DNA of 52,338 nt from Omnitrophica bacterium GWA2_41_15. Its GTDB lineage: Bacteria > Omnitrophota > Gorgyraeia > Gygaellales > Profunditerraquicolaceae. A program made the translations under genes and the position numbers. The stretch spans positions 7,530-59,867 of the forward strand of contig CAKKQB010000003.1 of the NCBI GenBank assembly GCA_919901915.1, in the 5' to 3' direction. The notes under the pieces were generated by a model, which did no database searches, was not told the origin of the DNA, and saw only the letters and a list, made by a program, of their open reading frames with translations. Shown piece after piece: positions 22,593 through 31,145 of the stretch (positions are counted from its first letter, which is position 1; each line of letters begins with the position of its first letter).

Positions 22593-23267
22593 TCACGCAC
22601 GACAGATCTGGCATTCCTTCGGATAAAGATAAATCGGCTTAACACTAAAAGCGTCCATAAACTTTTTCCGCTTAATCCTGTCTAAAACCAGCTCTATCAT
22701 ATTATGAGCCTTAGGATACCAATAATCATTATCTAAAACTTTTACTCCTTTTATGTTTTGTAATATTTTATCTTTGTATAAGGCAACCGCATCTCCAAGT
22801 AAAACTGAATTTGACTTTACCTTTCTAAAAAAATCCTCTTCACTTAAAAGCGCGTATGGGCTTAATCTTAAGAGCCTATGATTTTTCCTTTTATAAACAG
22901 AGCAATGAATGAGATTTCTTTTCGCGTCAATAATAGGAACTATTAACGCGTTAGCGTCTTTTACGCCTGAAGCCAATATATCTAAAGTAGATATGCCTAT
23001 AATCGGCTTTTTTAACGCGTAACTCAAGGCCTTTATAGTAGCAATAACCACTCGCATCCCGGTAAAAGAACCCGGGCCTAACCCGCAGGCAAAATAATCA
23101 ATATCACTAATCTGTAATCCCGCTGCTTCTACTACCCTCTTAATCGTTACACTAATTAAAGACGAAAGCTTTCTGCCTGTTTCTAAGTTATACTCGTATA
23201 CCTTCGCGTTATTGTATATCCCAAGACATAAAGATTTTGTGCTTGCATCAATAAATAATATCTTCAC
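22593..23267 (-). CDS. tsaB: tRNA threonylcarbamoyladenosine biosynthesis protein TsaB
   Basis: TsaB helps TsaD make the t6A modification at position 37 of ANN-reading tRNAs. At 224 residues it has the normal length, with MKILFIDASTKSLCLGIY at the N-terminus, then LGPGSFTGMRVVIATIKALSYAL and GISTLDILA. TsaE is encoded just upstream; TsaD and TsaC are elsewhere. Its last residues (around CQICRA) run into repeat sequence. Confidence 0.93.
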   Translation of the reverse strand: MKILFIDASTKSLCLGIYNNAKVYEYNLETGRKLSSLISVTIKRVVEAAGLQISDIDYFACGLGPGSFTGMRVVIATIKALSYALKKPIIGISTLDILASGVKDANALIVPIIDAKRNLIHCSVYKRKNHRLLRLSPYALLSEEDFFRKVKSNSVLLGDAVALYKDKILQNIKGVKVLDNDYWYPKAHNMIELVLDRIKRKKFMDAFSVKPIYLYPKECQICRA

Positions 23268-23362
23268 CCCGCCCCTCCCCTCAGAATTTTACCCCGCCTA
23301 TCGGACGTGACAGGCATGTCTGTCCCCTACCAGGAATGACACAGTCATTTGACCCAGTCCCT

Positions 23363-23833
23363 TCAAGAAAAACGGAATTCACGAATTCCATCCAAAAGTA
23401 CCTTATAACGTTTGCCAACGCCAGAAATCTTAAGCAATCTTTCTGTTTCCGTCTTAAAAAACAATTCTATTTTGAGGAACTCTTTAGGCATCAGGCGCTC
23501 TAACCTGTCTGCCCATTCAGTTACCGTTATCCCATTACCATAAAAATAATCTTCATACCCTAAAGCAGCAATATCCGCCGTTGTCTTTAACCGGTAAAGA
23601 TCAAAATGATAAAGCGGCAAGCGCCCCTCTCTATGCTGACGAAGCAAAACAAAAGAAGGGCTGATAACCCCGCTGGTTTTAATTCCCAGTCCCCGGGCAA
23701 TACCTTTGGTTAAGACTGTTTTACCCGAACCAAATTCGCCAAATAAACAGACTATATCACCGGCCTTTAAATTTCTGGCTATTGCCATGCCTATTCTTAT
23801 TGTATCTTTACGGGATGAGGAAACTATTTTCAT
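23363..23833 (-). CDS. tsaE: tRNA threonylcarbamoyladenosine biosynthesis protein TsaE
   Basis: The ATPase of the t6A complex. In 156 residues it has Walker A GEFGSGKTVLTKGIARGL, SPSFVLL, YHFDLYRL and VTEWADRL, the family set. Its start is at 23833, directly after the thiL stop at 23834, so the pair is probably cotranscribed. About 95 bp of repeat separate it from tsaB. Confidence 0.94.
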   Translation of the reverse strand: MKIVSSSRKDTIRIGMAIARNLKAGDIVCLFGEFGSGKTVLTKGIARGLGIKTSGVISPSFVLLRQHREGRLPLYHFDLYRLKTTADIAALGYEDYFYGNGITVTEWADRLERLMPKEFLKIELFFKTETERLLKISGVGKRYKVLLDGIREFRFS

Positions 23834-24727
23834 CTAAAAATGCGTAAATCCTTTTATTTTAAGAGTTTTCTCTTTATTTTTTCTATCTATCAACCTTAAA
23901 CCTTGTTTTTTGGAAACGATTTCTCCAATTGGCTTAAAATTGCAGGGTTTTTTAAATAATTTTTGCGCCTCTCTTCGCGGCAAAGTAAAAAGAAGTTCGA
24001 AATCTTCGCCTCCATAAAGCGCATCGTCTAAATTACGGCTGTATTTACTTATAGGAATCAAGTTCTCATAAAGCGCTGCTCCCGCGTTACTTTTAGCTAA
24101 AATATGGCCTAAATCCTGGACAAGGCCATCAGAAATATCAATCATAGAATTAATCTTAAAATTTTTCACCAAAAATCTTGCCTCTTTTAAACGGGGGATA
24201 AATCTTAGATGTTTACCTAAAATAGAACCTCCCAATTCTCCGGTTACGCAAATTATATCGCCTATCTTCGCCCCGCTTCTTAAAACCAAATTCTTTTTTT
24301 CTACAATCCCCAGCATACTTACGTCAATAGTAATTTGCGGCGCCTGACTTACGTCTCCTCCGGTAATATTGACTTTAAACTTTTTCGCGATGCTCAACAT
24401 GCCCTTAAAAAGCCTATCCGCGTATTCAAGAGCAGTGCCTTTCGGCAGAGCCACTGATATCAGGCAATAACGCGGAAGGCCGCAACAAGAGGCTATATCG
24501 CTAATTGAAACTACCAATGATTTCCTACCCACTAAATACGCATCATCCTTATCAGTAAAATCCACTCCTTCTACCAGCATATCACAAGTAAAAAGCAGAT
24601 AATTATTCTTATCAAACTCTAGTACCGCGCAATCATCTCCTGAGCCGACAATAACGGATGAGTCAGTTTTTATCAACCTTCTAAACCTCTCAATCAACCC
24701 AAACTCGCCTATTTTATTTATTAACAT
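23834..24727 (-). CDS. thiL: Thiamine-monophosphate kinase
   Basis: ThiL phosphorylates thiamine monophosphate to the active diphosphate. In 297 residues it has the N-terminal GEFGLIERFRRL, SGDDCAVLEF, LLFTCDMLVEGVDF, NITGGDVSQAP, MIDISDGLVQDL and YGGEDFELLFTL, all typical. The tsaB-tsaE-thiL grouping is common in several phyla. Confidence 0.94.
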   Translation of the reverse strand: MLINKIGEFGLIERFRRLIKTDSSVIVGSGDDCAVLEFDKNNYLLFTCDMLVEGVDFTDKDDAYLVGRKSLVVSISDIASCCGLPRYCLISVALPKGTALEYADRLFKGMLSIAKKFKVNITGGDVSQAPQITIDVSMLGIVEKKNLVLRSGAKIGDIICVTGELGGSILGKHLRFIPRLKEARFLVKNFKINSMIDISDGLVQDLGHILAKSNAGAALYENLIPISKYSRNLDDALYGGEDFELLFTLPRREAQKLFKKPCNFKPIGEIVSKKQGLRLIDRKNKEKTLKIKGFTHF

Positions 24728-24756
24728 TTTCTGTTAACGGCCATTTATTTCTTTTT

Positions 24757-24813
24757 GGGCGAGCAAGCTCGCCCCTACTAAACCTACATTTATTACCTTA
24801 AACACGAAAGAAC
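24757..24813. repeat. Partial MITE-like or hairpin fragment
   Basis: GGGCGAGCAAGCTCGCCCCTAC (24757-24778) is followed by TTATTACCTTAAACACGAA, which is the right end of the MITE-like elements at 11781 and 43352. The rest of the element is missing. Beyond it the TCCGTG-type repeat runs to the stop of the next gene. Confidence 0.7.
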
Positions 24814-24873
24814 CATTCTCAGAGGTTTTATCCGTGTAAATCCGTATATTATATCCGTGGTTATCCGTGATTA

Positions 24874-26016
24874 TCAGAGGCCGAGCATCTTTGCTAATAA
24901 GCTTCTCTTTATTTTAATTGCCGATGCGGGGCATGCCTCCTGGCAGCAAAAACAGGCTATACATTTAGAATAATCAAAAATTATTCCGTCCTTTTTCATG
25001 CTTATAGCCTTGCCAGGGCAGGCATCAACGCAGGCGGCGCAACAAATACAATTATCGCGTTCAACGTAAGGATAATATTTTATCAATCTTTTGGCTAATT
25101 TTGCAACCGGCAAAGGAATCCTTTTTATTAAAGATGTTGCAGGAAGTATAAAAGGTTCGCCAATTATTTCTTCATTCTTCAACCCAAGAATTTCAATAAA
25201 ATCCAGGTTTGCCTGGCCTAAACCCCTTCTAGCCGCTTCCTTATTAGTCAATATATCAACAGGATTAAGGCCCATAATTAAAGCCAAAATACTATCCAAA
25301 GCCACGCAATCAACACCTGCAAACAGCAGATTCAAATTGCGTAATTTTCCACTGGTCGCCGGGCCATCTCCCTCCATAGCAACAATTCCATCAATAATTG
25401 TAAGAGAAGGACGCGCTTCTTCGTAAATATCAACCAGAATCTTCGAAAAATTCTCTATATCAAAATAATTCTTATGTAACTCTGTTTTATAAGTCCCGGG
25501 AACGAGCCCAAAAAGATTTTTTATTGCTCCGGTCAAAAGCGTGAAATCATGTGTTTTAAATTTAGGCAGATTTATAACATAATCGCAATCATCTAACCAT
25601 GTAGTTAACGGAAAATTTTTCCTCCAGCGCCTTTTTTCAAATTTAACTAAACTGCACCCCTCTTCTTCGCAGACTTTTCTCATACCAGAGAGCTCGTAAA
25701 CCTGATCTACATTTTCAACCTGATTTCCCCAGACACTCGGACCATCACCGAGAAATACACTACAACCAATCTCTTTTAAAATCTTGATCACGGAACGCGC
25801 CACTTCAGGATGGGTATCAATACCGAACTCTGGTTCCTTTGCCATCAACAGATTGGGCTTTAGCAATACGCGGCTTCGCGGTTTTATAAAATTAGTTATC
25901 CCGCCAATTAAGCCTATGACCTTTTTAGTTGCCTCATAAACTAAACCCCGCTCATAAGAATTACACCTTACGATTGAAACTTTGGAAATATTGGTCATTT
26001 TGGAAATATTGGTCAC
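24874..26016 (-). CDS. DUF362 protein with C-terminal 2[4Fe-4S] ferredoxin
   Basis: The 380-residue protein has a DUF362 domain (LLKPNLLMAKEPEFGIDTHPEVARSV, LPKFKTHDFTLLTGAIKNLFGLVPG, GLNPVDILTNKEAARRGLG). A ferredoxin domain with two clusters follows (CICCAACVDACPGKAI and CIACFCCQEACPASAI). The electron partner and substrate are unknown. The start is uncertain: an 18-bp tandem duplication encodes MTNISK twice, beginning at a GTG (26016) or an ATG (25998), neither with a clear ribosome site. Confidence 0.88.
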   Translation of the reverse strand: MTNISKMTNISKVSIVRCNSYERGLVYEATKKVIGLIGGITNFIKPRSRVLLKPNLLMAKEPEFGIDTHPEVARSVIKILKEIGCSVFLGDGPSVWGNQVENVDQVYELSGMRKVCEEEGCSLVKFEKRRWRKNFPLTTWLDDCDYVINLPKFKTHDFTLLTGAIKNLFGLVPGTYKTELHKNYFDIENFSKILVDIYEEARPSLTIIDGIVAMEGDGPATSGKLRNLNLLFAGVDCVALDSILALIMGLNPVDILTNKEAARRGLGQANLDFIEILGLKNEEIIGEPFILPATSLIKRIPLPVAKLAKRLIKYYPYVERDNCICCAACVDACPGKAISMKKDGIIFDYSKCIACFCCQEACPASAIKIKRSLLAKMLGL

Positions 26017-26060
26017 TTTAAGTTAGTTAACACTGAAAAACCCTGTTTTTTATCTAATTT

Positions 26061-26125
26061 GTAGGGGCTTGATTTATCAAGCCCGTCGATATCTATTTTT
26101 CGGGTCGGATAAATCCGACCCCTAC
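26061..26125. repeat. Two CCCCTAC-type hairpins facing each other
   Basis: GTAGGGGCTTGATTTATCAA (from 26061, stem closing with GCCC) and GGGTCGGATAAATCCGACCC with a CTAC tail (to 26125). The second supplies the C-terminal codons of tatD. Confidence 0.82.
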
Positions 26126-26902
26126 AGAGGATTTTTCGGTATTAACTAAGTTGAAAAAAGATTTGGCATTATCTGAAGTAACTTCGGATACTTCATCTAT
26201 ACTGATTTCTTTAATCCGGGAAATTTCTCTCGCCACATGTTTAACGTTGGCAGGCTCATTTCTCTTGCCGCGTAATCCTTCGGGAGACAAAAAAGGAGCA
26301 TCGGTCTCCAGCAAAAGCCTGTCTAAAGGAACGTCTCTGATCAGATTTCTTAAATTTTCCGCTTTTTTATACGTAATATTGCAAGTAAACGAAATAAAGA
26401 AACCAAGTGTTAAACATTCATCCAGAAAACCCTTATCTCCGGAAAAACAGTGCACCAGCGCCTTTACCGGCATTGCCTCTTTTAAAATTTTTAGGGTGTC
26501 TGCTTGCGCCTGACGGCTATGTATTACGAGAGGAAGATTTAATTCTTTTGCCAATTTAATCAGAGAAAGAAATAGAATTTTTTGATTTTCTTGTCTAGAG
26601 TAATTTCTGAAATAATCCAAACCTGTCTCGCCAATTGCTACAACCTTATCCTGTCTGCTTAAGCTAGAAAGCTCTAGTTCAGCGCCTTTATCAAAATTAT
26701 CTGCCTCATGAGGATGAATTCCAACCGCGGAAAAAATAAAATCATATTGTTTAGATAACTCTAGCGATCTCTTTGAACCATCTATGCTTGAACCAATATT
26801 TATAATATATTCTATACCCTCACTCCTCGCGCGAGCGATAACTTCATCCCGATCTTTATCAAATTCGGGAAAATCAAGATGACAATGGGTGTCTATTAAC
26901 AT
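26093..26902 (-). CDS. tatD: TatD-family metal-dependent hydrolase
   Basis: A 269-residue amidohydrolase-fold nuclease. Metal ligands are seen in IDTHCHLDF, IGETGLDYF, IHSR, HCFSG and LLLETDAPFL, followed by RGKRNEPANVKHVA. TatD proteins have 3'-5' DNase activity. The last ten or so residues (VGVGFIRPEK) are encoded by a hairpin repeat. It follows metG, as in Bacillota. Confidence 0.93.
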   Translation of the reverse strand: MLIDTHCHLDFPEFDKDRDEVIARARSEGIEYIINIGSSIDGSKRSLELSKQYDFIFSAVGIHPHEADNFDKGAELELSSLSRQDKVVAIGETGLDYFRNYSRQENQKILFLSLIKLAKELNLPLVIHSRQAQADTLKILKEAMPVKALVHCFSGDKGFLDECLTLGFFISFTCNITYKKAENLRNLIRDVPLDRLLLETDAPFLSPEGLRGKRNEPANVKHVAREISRIKEISIDEVSEVTSDNAKSFFNLVNTEKSSVGVGFIRPEK

Positions 26903-26911
26903 ATTAAATTA

Positions 26912-27005
26912 GCGTAGAGCGTAGAGCGTAGAGCGTAGAGCGTAGAGTTTTTTGTCTTTCCTATACGCTATCCGCTATACGCTATCCGCTATACGCTATA
27001 CGCTA
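26912..27005. repeat. Heptamer array (GCGTAGA) followed by inverted array (CTATACG/CTATCCG)
   Basis: About five GCGTAGA units, a T-rich spacer, then alternating TATACGC and TATCCGC units up to the stop of metG. It fills the gap between metG and tatD. The halves can pair imperfectly. Confidence 0.9.
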
Positions 27006-28502
27006 AACTATACGGGGAAATAATGGTTTACCTTTTTTGATTTTATCTTTGCCTAACTGCTCAATGATAGACTCGGATGTCTGCGGCATAAATGAATGAA
27101 TCTGAATAGCCACTTCTCTAATCGCGTCTACCAAAACCAAAATAAAACCTTTTAACTCATCGGTTTTATTCTCTTTAATCAAATTCCATGGCTTTGTATC
27201 TTCAATATATTTATTTGCCATATTTATAATTTCCCATACTTCCTTTAAGGCCGCGCTAAAATTGCAATCAGTAATAACCGACGGGCTAAGGCCTATCCCA
27301 TTTTTGTTTATTAAATTAATCTTTTCTTCAATCAATTCTGCTTGTTTACCTTTAACGAAGACACCTCTTTCAGGGATATTACCATCAAAATACTTCTCAA
27401 TCATAGTAAGCGTTCGATAAACTAAGTTTCCCAAATCATTTGCCAAATCACCATTAAATCTTTTAATAATGGATTCTTCCGAAAAACTGCCGTCTAAACC
27501 AAAAGGAACATCACGCAATAAAAAATATCTATAAGTCTCAACACCAAACTTATTAACCATATCTATGGGGTTAACCACATTCCCGCGCGACTTAGACATC
27601 TTGTCTTGCCCAATCATCCACCAACCGTGAGCAAATATAGTTTTAGGCAGCTCTAATCCTAAGGCATAAAGCATAATCGGCCAGTAAACCGCATGCTGTC
27701 TTAATATATCCTTGCCGATAAGATGCAAATCAGCAGGCCACCACTGTGATTCATATTTTCCTTTATCATCAAAACTTCCTACAGCGCTAATATAATTTAT
27801 CAAGGCATCAAACCAGACGTATGTTACATGGTCCGGACTAAAAGGCAGCGGTATCCCCCAGCCCATACGCTCCTTAGGACGGGAAATACAAAGGTCCTCT
27901 AATTTATTTAACTCTAAAAATCGCGCCATCTCCTCGTAACGGCTGGATGGCTTTATGAAGTCAGGATGAGCGCTGATATATTTCATTAACCAATCCTGAT
28001 GTTCTGACAATCTAAAAAAATAATTTGTTTCACTAATCTTTTCAAGCGACCTTGAGCAATCAGGGCAGGTTAAATCCTTTAGTTGAGTTTGCATCCAAAA
28101 TGTTTCACAAGGCGTACAGTACCAACCCTCATATTTTGCCGGATAAATTTGCCCTTTTTCAAACAATATCTCCAAGACTCTTTGAACAGTTTTTACATGC
28201 CTTTCTTCGGTAGTACGGATAAAATCATTATAAAAAATATTTAACGCCTTCCAGAGTTCCTTAAACTGAACAGCTGTCGCGTCTACAAATTCTTTCGGAT
28301 TTAAACCCTCTGCCTGCGCGGCCCTCTCTATTTTTTGGCCATGCTCATCTGTACCAGTCAAAAGCCAGACATTATCTTTCCCTATGGCTTGGCGCATATA
28401 ACGAGCAAGGCAATCAGCGGCAATAGTAGTATAGGAGTGTCCTATATGAGGAGAGGCGTTGACGTAATATAATGGGGTAGTGATATAAAATTTTTTAACC
28501 AT
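27003..28502 (-). CDS. metG: Methionyl-tRNA synthetase
   Basis: The 499-residue class I synthetase has HIGH (ASPHIGHSY, about 17-25) and KMSKS (KMSKSRGNVVNP). A CP insertion carries a zinc site (CTPCETF and CPDC), and an anticodon-binding C-terminal part ends near IEQLGKDKIKKGKPLFPRI. It lacks the tRNA-binding C-terminal domain found in longer forms. It lies upstream of tatD. Confidence 0.95.
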   Translation of the reverse strand: MVKKFYITTPLYYVNASPHIGHSYTTIAADCLARYMRQAIGKDNVWLLTGTDEHGQKIERAAQAEGLNPKEFVDATAVQFKELWKALNIFYNDFIRTTEERHVKTVQRVLEILFEKGQIYPAKYEGWYCTPCETFWMQTQLKDLTCPDCSRSLEKISETNYFFRLSEHQDWLMKYISAHPDFIKPSSRYEEMARFLELNKLEDLCISRPKERMGWGIPLPFSPDHVTYVWFDALINYISAVGSFDDKGKYESQWWPADLHLIGKDILRQHAVYWPIMLYALGLELPKTIFAHGWWMIGQDKMSKSRGNVVNPIDMVNKFGVETYRYFLLRDVPFGLDGSFSEESIIKRFNGDLANDLGNLVYRTLTMIEKYFDGNIPERGVFVKGKQAELIEEKINLINKNGIGLSPSVITDCNFSAALKEVWEIINMANKYIEDTKPWNLIKENKTDELKGFILVLVDAIREVAIQIHSFMPQTSESIIEQLGKDKIKKGKPLFPRIV

Positions 28503-28562
28503 AATCGATAAACAACGTAGAGCGTAAAAAATGGTGTCAGATTAAATAATAATTTATTATTT

Positions 28563-28643
28563 GGGCGGTTCACGAACCGCCCCTACAAATTCCTTATACG
28601 CTATCTTTTCTGTGCGTTTGGACGGTTCACGAACCGCCCCTAC
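28563..28643. repeat. Two CCCCTAC-tailed hairpins upstream of metG
   Basis: GGGCGGTTCACGAACCGCCC plus CTAC (28563-28586) and a copy starting GGACGGTTCACGAACCGCCC (28620-28643). The second copy has lost one stem pair. They lie between ricT and metG. Confidence 0.85.
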
Positions 28644-28645
28644 TA

Positions 28646-29440
28646 TTACTTGTAACTCACTTCTACATATGTTCCATTTTCTAATTCTATGGTAGCGATA
28701 CGCTTAAATACGTTTATGCTTATAACTTTTCCATTGCCCTGCTGCGCGTGAACGCGCTCACCCGGCCGCGGAAGCCCCTTAGACAAAGTTTTATAAGACT
28801 CATACTCAAAAGAAAGACAACACATTAATCTACCGCAGAGCCCTGACATCTTAGCTGGATTTAAAGATAAACCCTCTTCTTTTGCCATCTTGATAGTAAC
28901 TGGCTCAAAATCTTTTAAAAACTTCGCGCAACACAGTTCCCTGCCGCAAGGGCCAAATCCACCGCAAAACTTGGCCTCATCCCGCACGCCTATCTGCCTT
29001 AATTCAATCCTGGCCTTAAAAATCTTAGCCAGGTCTTTTACTAAGTCCCTAAAATCAACCCGCCCTTCGGCAGTAAAATAAAATACAATTTTACTGCGGT
29101 CAAACGAATACTCCGCGCGCACAAGTTTCATCTCTAACTTATGCTCCTTTATTCTTTTGACACAAACAAGAAATACATCTTTTGCCTTTATTTTATTTTC
29201 TTCTACCCGCTTTAAATCATCATCATTTGCCAATCGCATAATTTTCTTCGGTAATTCCTTATCCTTATAAGGAGCACCCTTGTCTATAGATTTTTGAGCG
29301 TCAGGAACAATCCGCCCGTAATCTAAACCGCGGTCATATTCAACAATAACTAAATCACCTTCTTTTAGAACTAGGTCAACGCCGCTAAAAGAAAATGTCT
29401 GCCCAAAATCTCTTAACCTTACAAAAATTAGATTTTCCAT
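28646..29440 (-). CDS. ricT: PSP1-domain protein RicT/YaaT
   Basis: The 264-residue protein has the PSP1 core with its cysteine set: CGGFGPCGRELCCAKFL and SGLCGRLMCCLSFEYE. In Bacillus, RicT forms an iron-sulfur complex with RicA and RicF that promotes mRNA processing by RNase Y. The other two proteins are not seen here. The start at 29440 is four bases from the holB stop. Confidence 0.92.
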   Translation of the reverse strand: MENLIFVRLRDFGQTFSFSGVDLVLKEGDLVIVEYDRGLDYGRIVPDAQKSIDKGAPYKDKELPKKIMRLANDDDLKRVEENKIKAKDVFLVCVKRIKEHKLEMKLVRAEYSFDRSKIVFYFTAEGRVDFRDLVKDLAKIFKARIELRQIGVRDEAKFCGGFGPCGRELCCAKFLKDFEPVTIKMAKEEGLSLNPAKMSGLCGRLMCCLSFEYESYKTLSKGLPRPGERVHAQQGNGKVISINVFKRIATIELENGTYVEVSYK

Positions 29441-29443
29441 ATT

Positions 29444-30406
29444 TTATCCACAGCCTTTCATCTGAACAGTTACATTATAAAATAATAACTTTAAATTTAT
29501 ATTTTGATCCAGGTACAATGATGAATTTGATATAACATTTAAAATCTCATTAAGTTCCGAAAAAGAAAAAAGATTCATTGATCTCAACAAATCGCTCTTA
29601 CGGTCAAAATTAATAAGCTCTCCCTGCGGCATTCCTGCTTTGATCATATATATATCCCTAAACCAACTGGCTAGCACATTCAGGTATCCATGCGCCTCTT
29701 CTTTGTCTTCTATCGCAAAGTTTTCTAAATCTGTCGGAGAAGGATAACAGGCCTTATCAATAATCGCGTTCTTTTTTTTTAAAATATCAGTATCTTTTAA
29801 TTTCAAAGCGAGCCCAAGTTTTCCTTCTGAAAAATAAGCCAAAAAATGCGCGGCATTGTCATCAAGCTGATAACTTTTTTTAAAAAATTCTTTTAATTCC
29901 TCTCTCTTAAAAACAGAAAATTTCAATATTTTACAACGCGAAATTATAGTTTTAAAAAGCAATGCTGGCTTATCACTAACCAATATGATCAGATTATCCT
30001 TAAGCGGCTCCTCTAGTATCTTTAAAAAAGCGTTAGAAGACTCGCCATTAAGCCTATGCGCGTTATCAATAATAAAAACTTTCTTTTTACCTTCATAAGG
30101 TTTAAAGCTAATATCTTTTTTGAGCTGCCGGATATAATCTATTTTTATTTCTGAATTTTGGTATTCAAGGATATGCACATCGGGATGACTGTTATTATTT
30201 ATCTTCTTACAAGATACGCACCTATCACAGGCATCAAAGTTATTTTCCACGCAATTTATTGCCTTAGCTGCTTCTTTTGCCGCTAATTTCTTACCTACGC
30301 CTTCAGACCCGGTAAAAAGCCAGCTACCTTGCAAAGTACCCTGTTGAAGATACCCTTTAAGCAAATTTAAAGATTTATCCTGGCCTCTTATATCCTGGAA
30401 TGACAT
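29444..30406 (-). CDS. holB: DNA polymerase III delta' subunit
   Basis: A clamp-loader subunit. The 320 residues include a P-loop-like GSEGVGKKLAAKEAAKAI, a zinc module (CDRCVSCKKI), DVHILEY, KKVFIIDNAHRL, SSNAFLKILEEP and ISRCKIL, the set used by delta' and tau subunits. The KILEEP and SRC motifs with the small length indicate delta'. It lies between tmk and ricT, as in Bacillota. Confidence 0.9.
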   Translation of the reverse strand: MSFQDIRGQDKSLNLLKGYLQQGTLQGSWLFTGSEGVGKKLAAKEAAKAINCVENNFDACDRCVSCKKINNNSHPDVHILEYQNSEIKIDYIRQLKKDISFKPYEGKKKVFIIDNAHRLNGESSNAFLKILEEPLKDNLIILVSDKPALLFKTIISRCKILKFSVFKREELKEFFKKSYQLDDNAAHFLAYFSEGKLGLALKLKDTDILKKKNAIIDKACYPSPTDLENFAIEDKEEAHGYLNVLASWFRDIYMIKAGMPQGELINFDRKSDLLRSMNLFSFSELNEILNVISNSSLYLDQNINLKLLFYNVTVQMKGCG

Positions 30407-30424
30407 ATTAAAAAACGTAAAGCT

Positions 30425-30470
30425 ATGATAGCTATCAGCTATCAGCTATCAGCTGACGACTGACAACTGA
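30425..30470. repeat. Heptamer array (AGCTATC) at the tmk 3' end
   Basis: AGCTATC units change into AGCTGAC, GACTGAC and AACTGAA. The array encodes the last residues of Tmk (around SRQLIADS) and includes its stop. Confidence 0.88.
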
Positions 30471-31091
30471 AATACACTTTCCGGGTTTAATAAAATCTAT
30501 TACTATTTTTCTTATTTTTTCCTGTGTTACAGCCTTATCCTCAGCTACCTTTACAATCTTTATTCTTTCAGGCTCTAAGGTAGCCAAATTAAGATAACCC
30601 TTCCTTACGCGAACGTGATACGCGTAAGGCCTTTTTTCAATGCGATCCTGCGAATCCTTACGATACCCTAACCCTTTTTTAACAGAGAGATCTAACAGTA
30701 ACGTCAAATCTGGCTTTATTCCATCACAAACAAACTTTCCTAAGATCTTAATAAAATCTACGTCCATACCCAGCCCAAAACCCTGATAAGCAACAGTAGA
30801 ATCAAAAAACCTGTCACAAATAACAATCTTTCCTTTGGAAAGCGCGGGCTTAATAACCTCATTCACCACCTGGCTACGGCTGGCCATATAAAGAAGCATC
30901 TCACAGCTAGGCGCGATTAAATTTTTTGGGTCTAGAAGGATTTCTCTTATCTTTTCGCTTATTACTGTTGTACCCGGCTCGCGAAGATACACAACGCTAT
31001 AACCATTATTCTTTAAATATTGACAAAGTTTCCTAGATTGCGTGCTCTTACCACAGCCTTCAGAACCTTCAAATGTAATGAATTTGCCTTT
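30435..31091 (-). CDS. tmk: Thymidylate kinase
   Basis: Tmk phosphorylates dTMP. P-loop FEGSEGCGKSTQSRKL, LREPGTT, CDRFFDSTVAYQGFG and the LID region RIEKRPY are present. The TTG at 31091 is preferred: AAAGGA lies about nine bases upstream and the protein then starts MKGKFITFEG, as in relatives. An ATG 48 bases earlier gives an extra, non-conserved segment. The C-terminal tail is heptamer-derived, so the original end was probably near KIVIDFIKPG. Confidence 0.93.
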   Translation of the reverse strand, partial: KGKFITFEGSEGCGKSTQSRKLCQYLKNNGYSVVYLREPGTTVISEKIREILLDPKNLIAPSCEMLLYMASRSQVVNEVIKPALSKGKIVICDRFFDSTVAYQGFGLGMDVDFIKILGKFVCDGIKPDLTLLLDLSVKKGLGYRKDSQDRIEKRPYAYHVRVRKGYLNLATLEPERIKIVKVAEDKAVTQEKIRKIVIDFIKPGKCISVVSRQLIADS

Positions 31092-31145
31092 CAAAGCGCT
31101 ATTCCTTTCTAAATTTTGCCCCCACCCCTTAAAAATCAAACTGTG

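Noticed and set aside
22488-27005. Tandem short repeats as possible CRISPR arrays
   Set aside because: Units are 7 bp with no spacers between them and no cas genes nearby.
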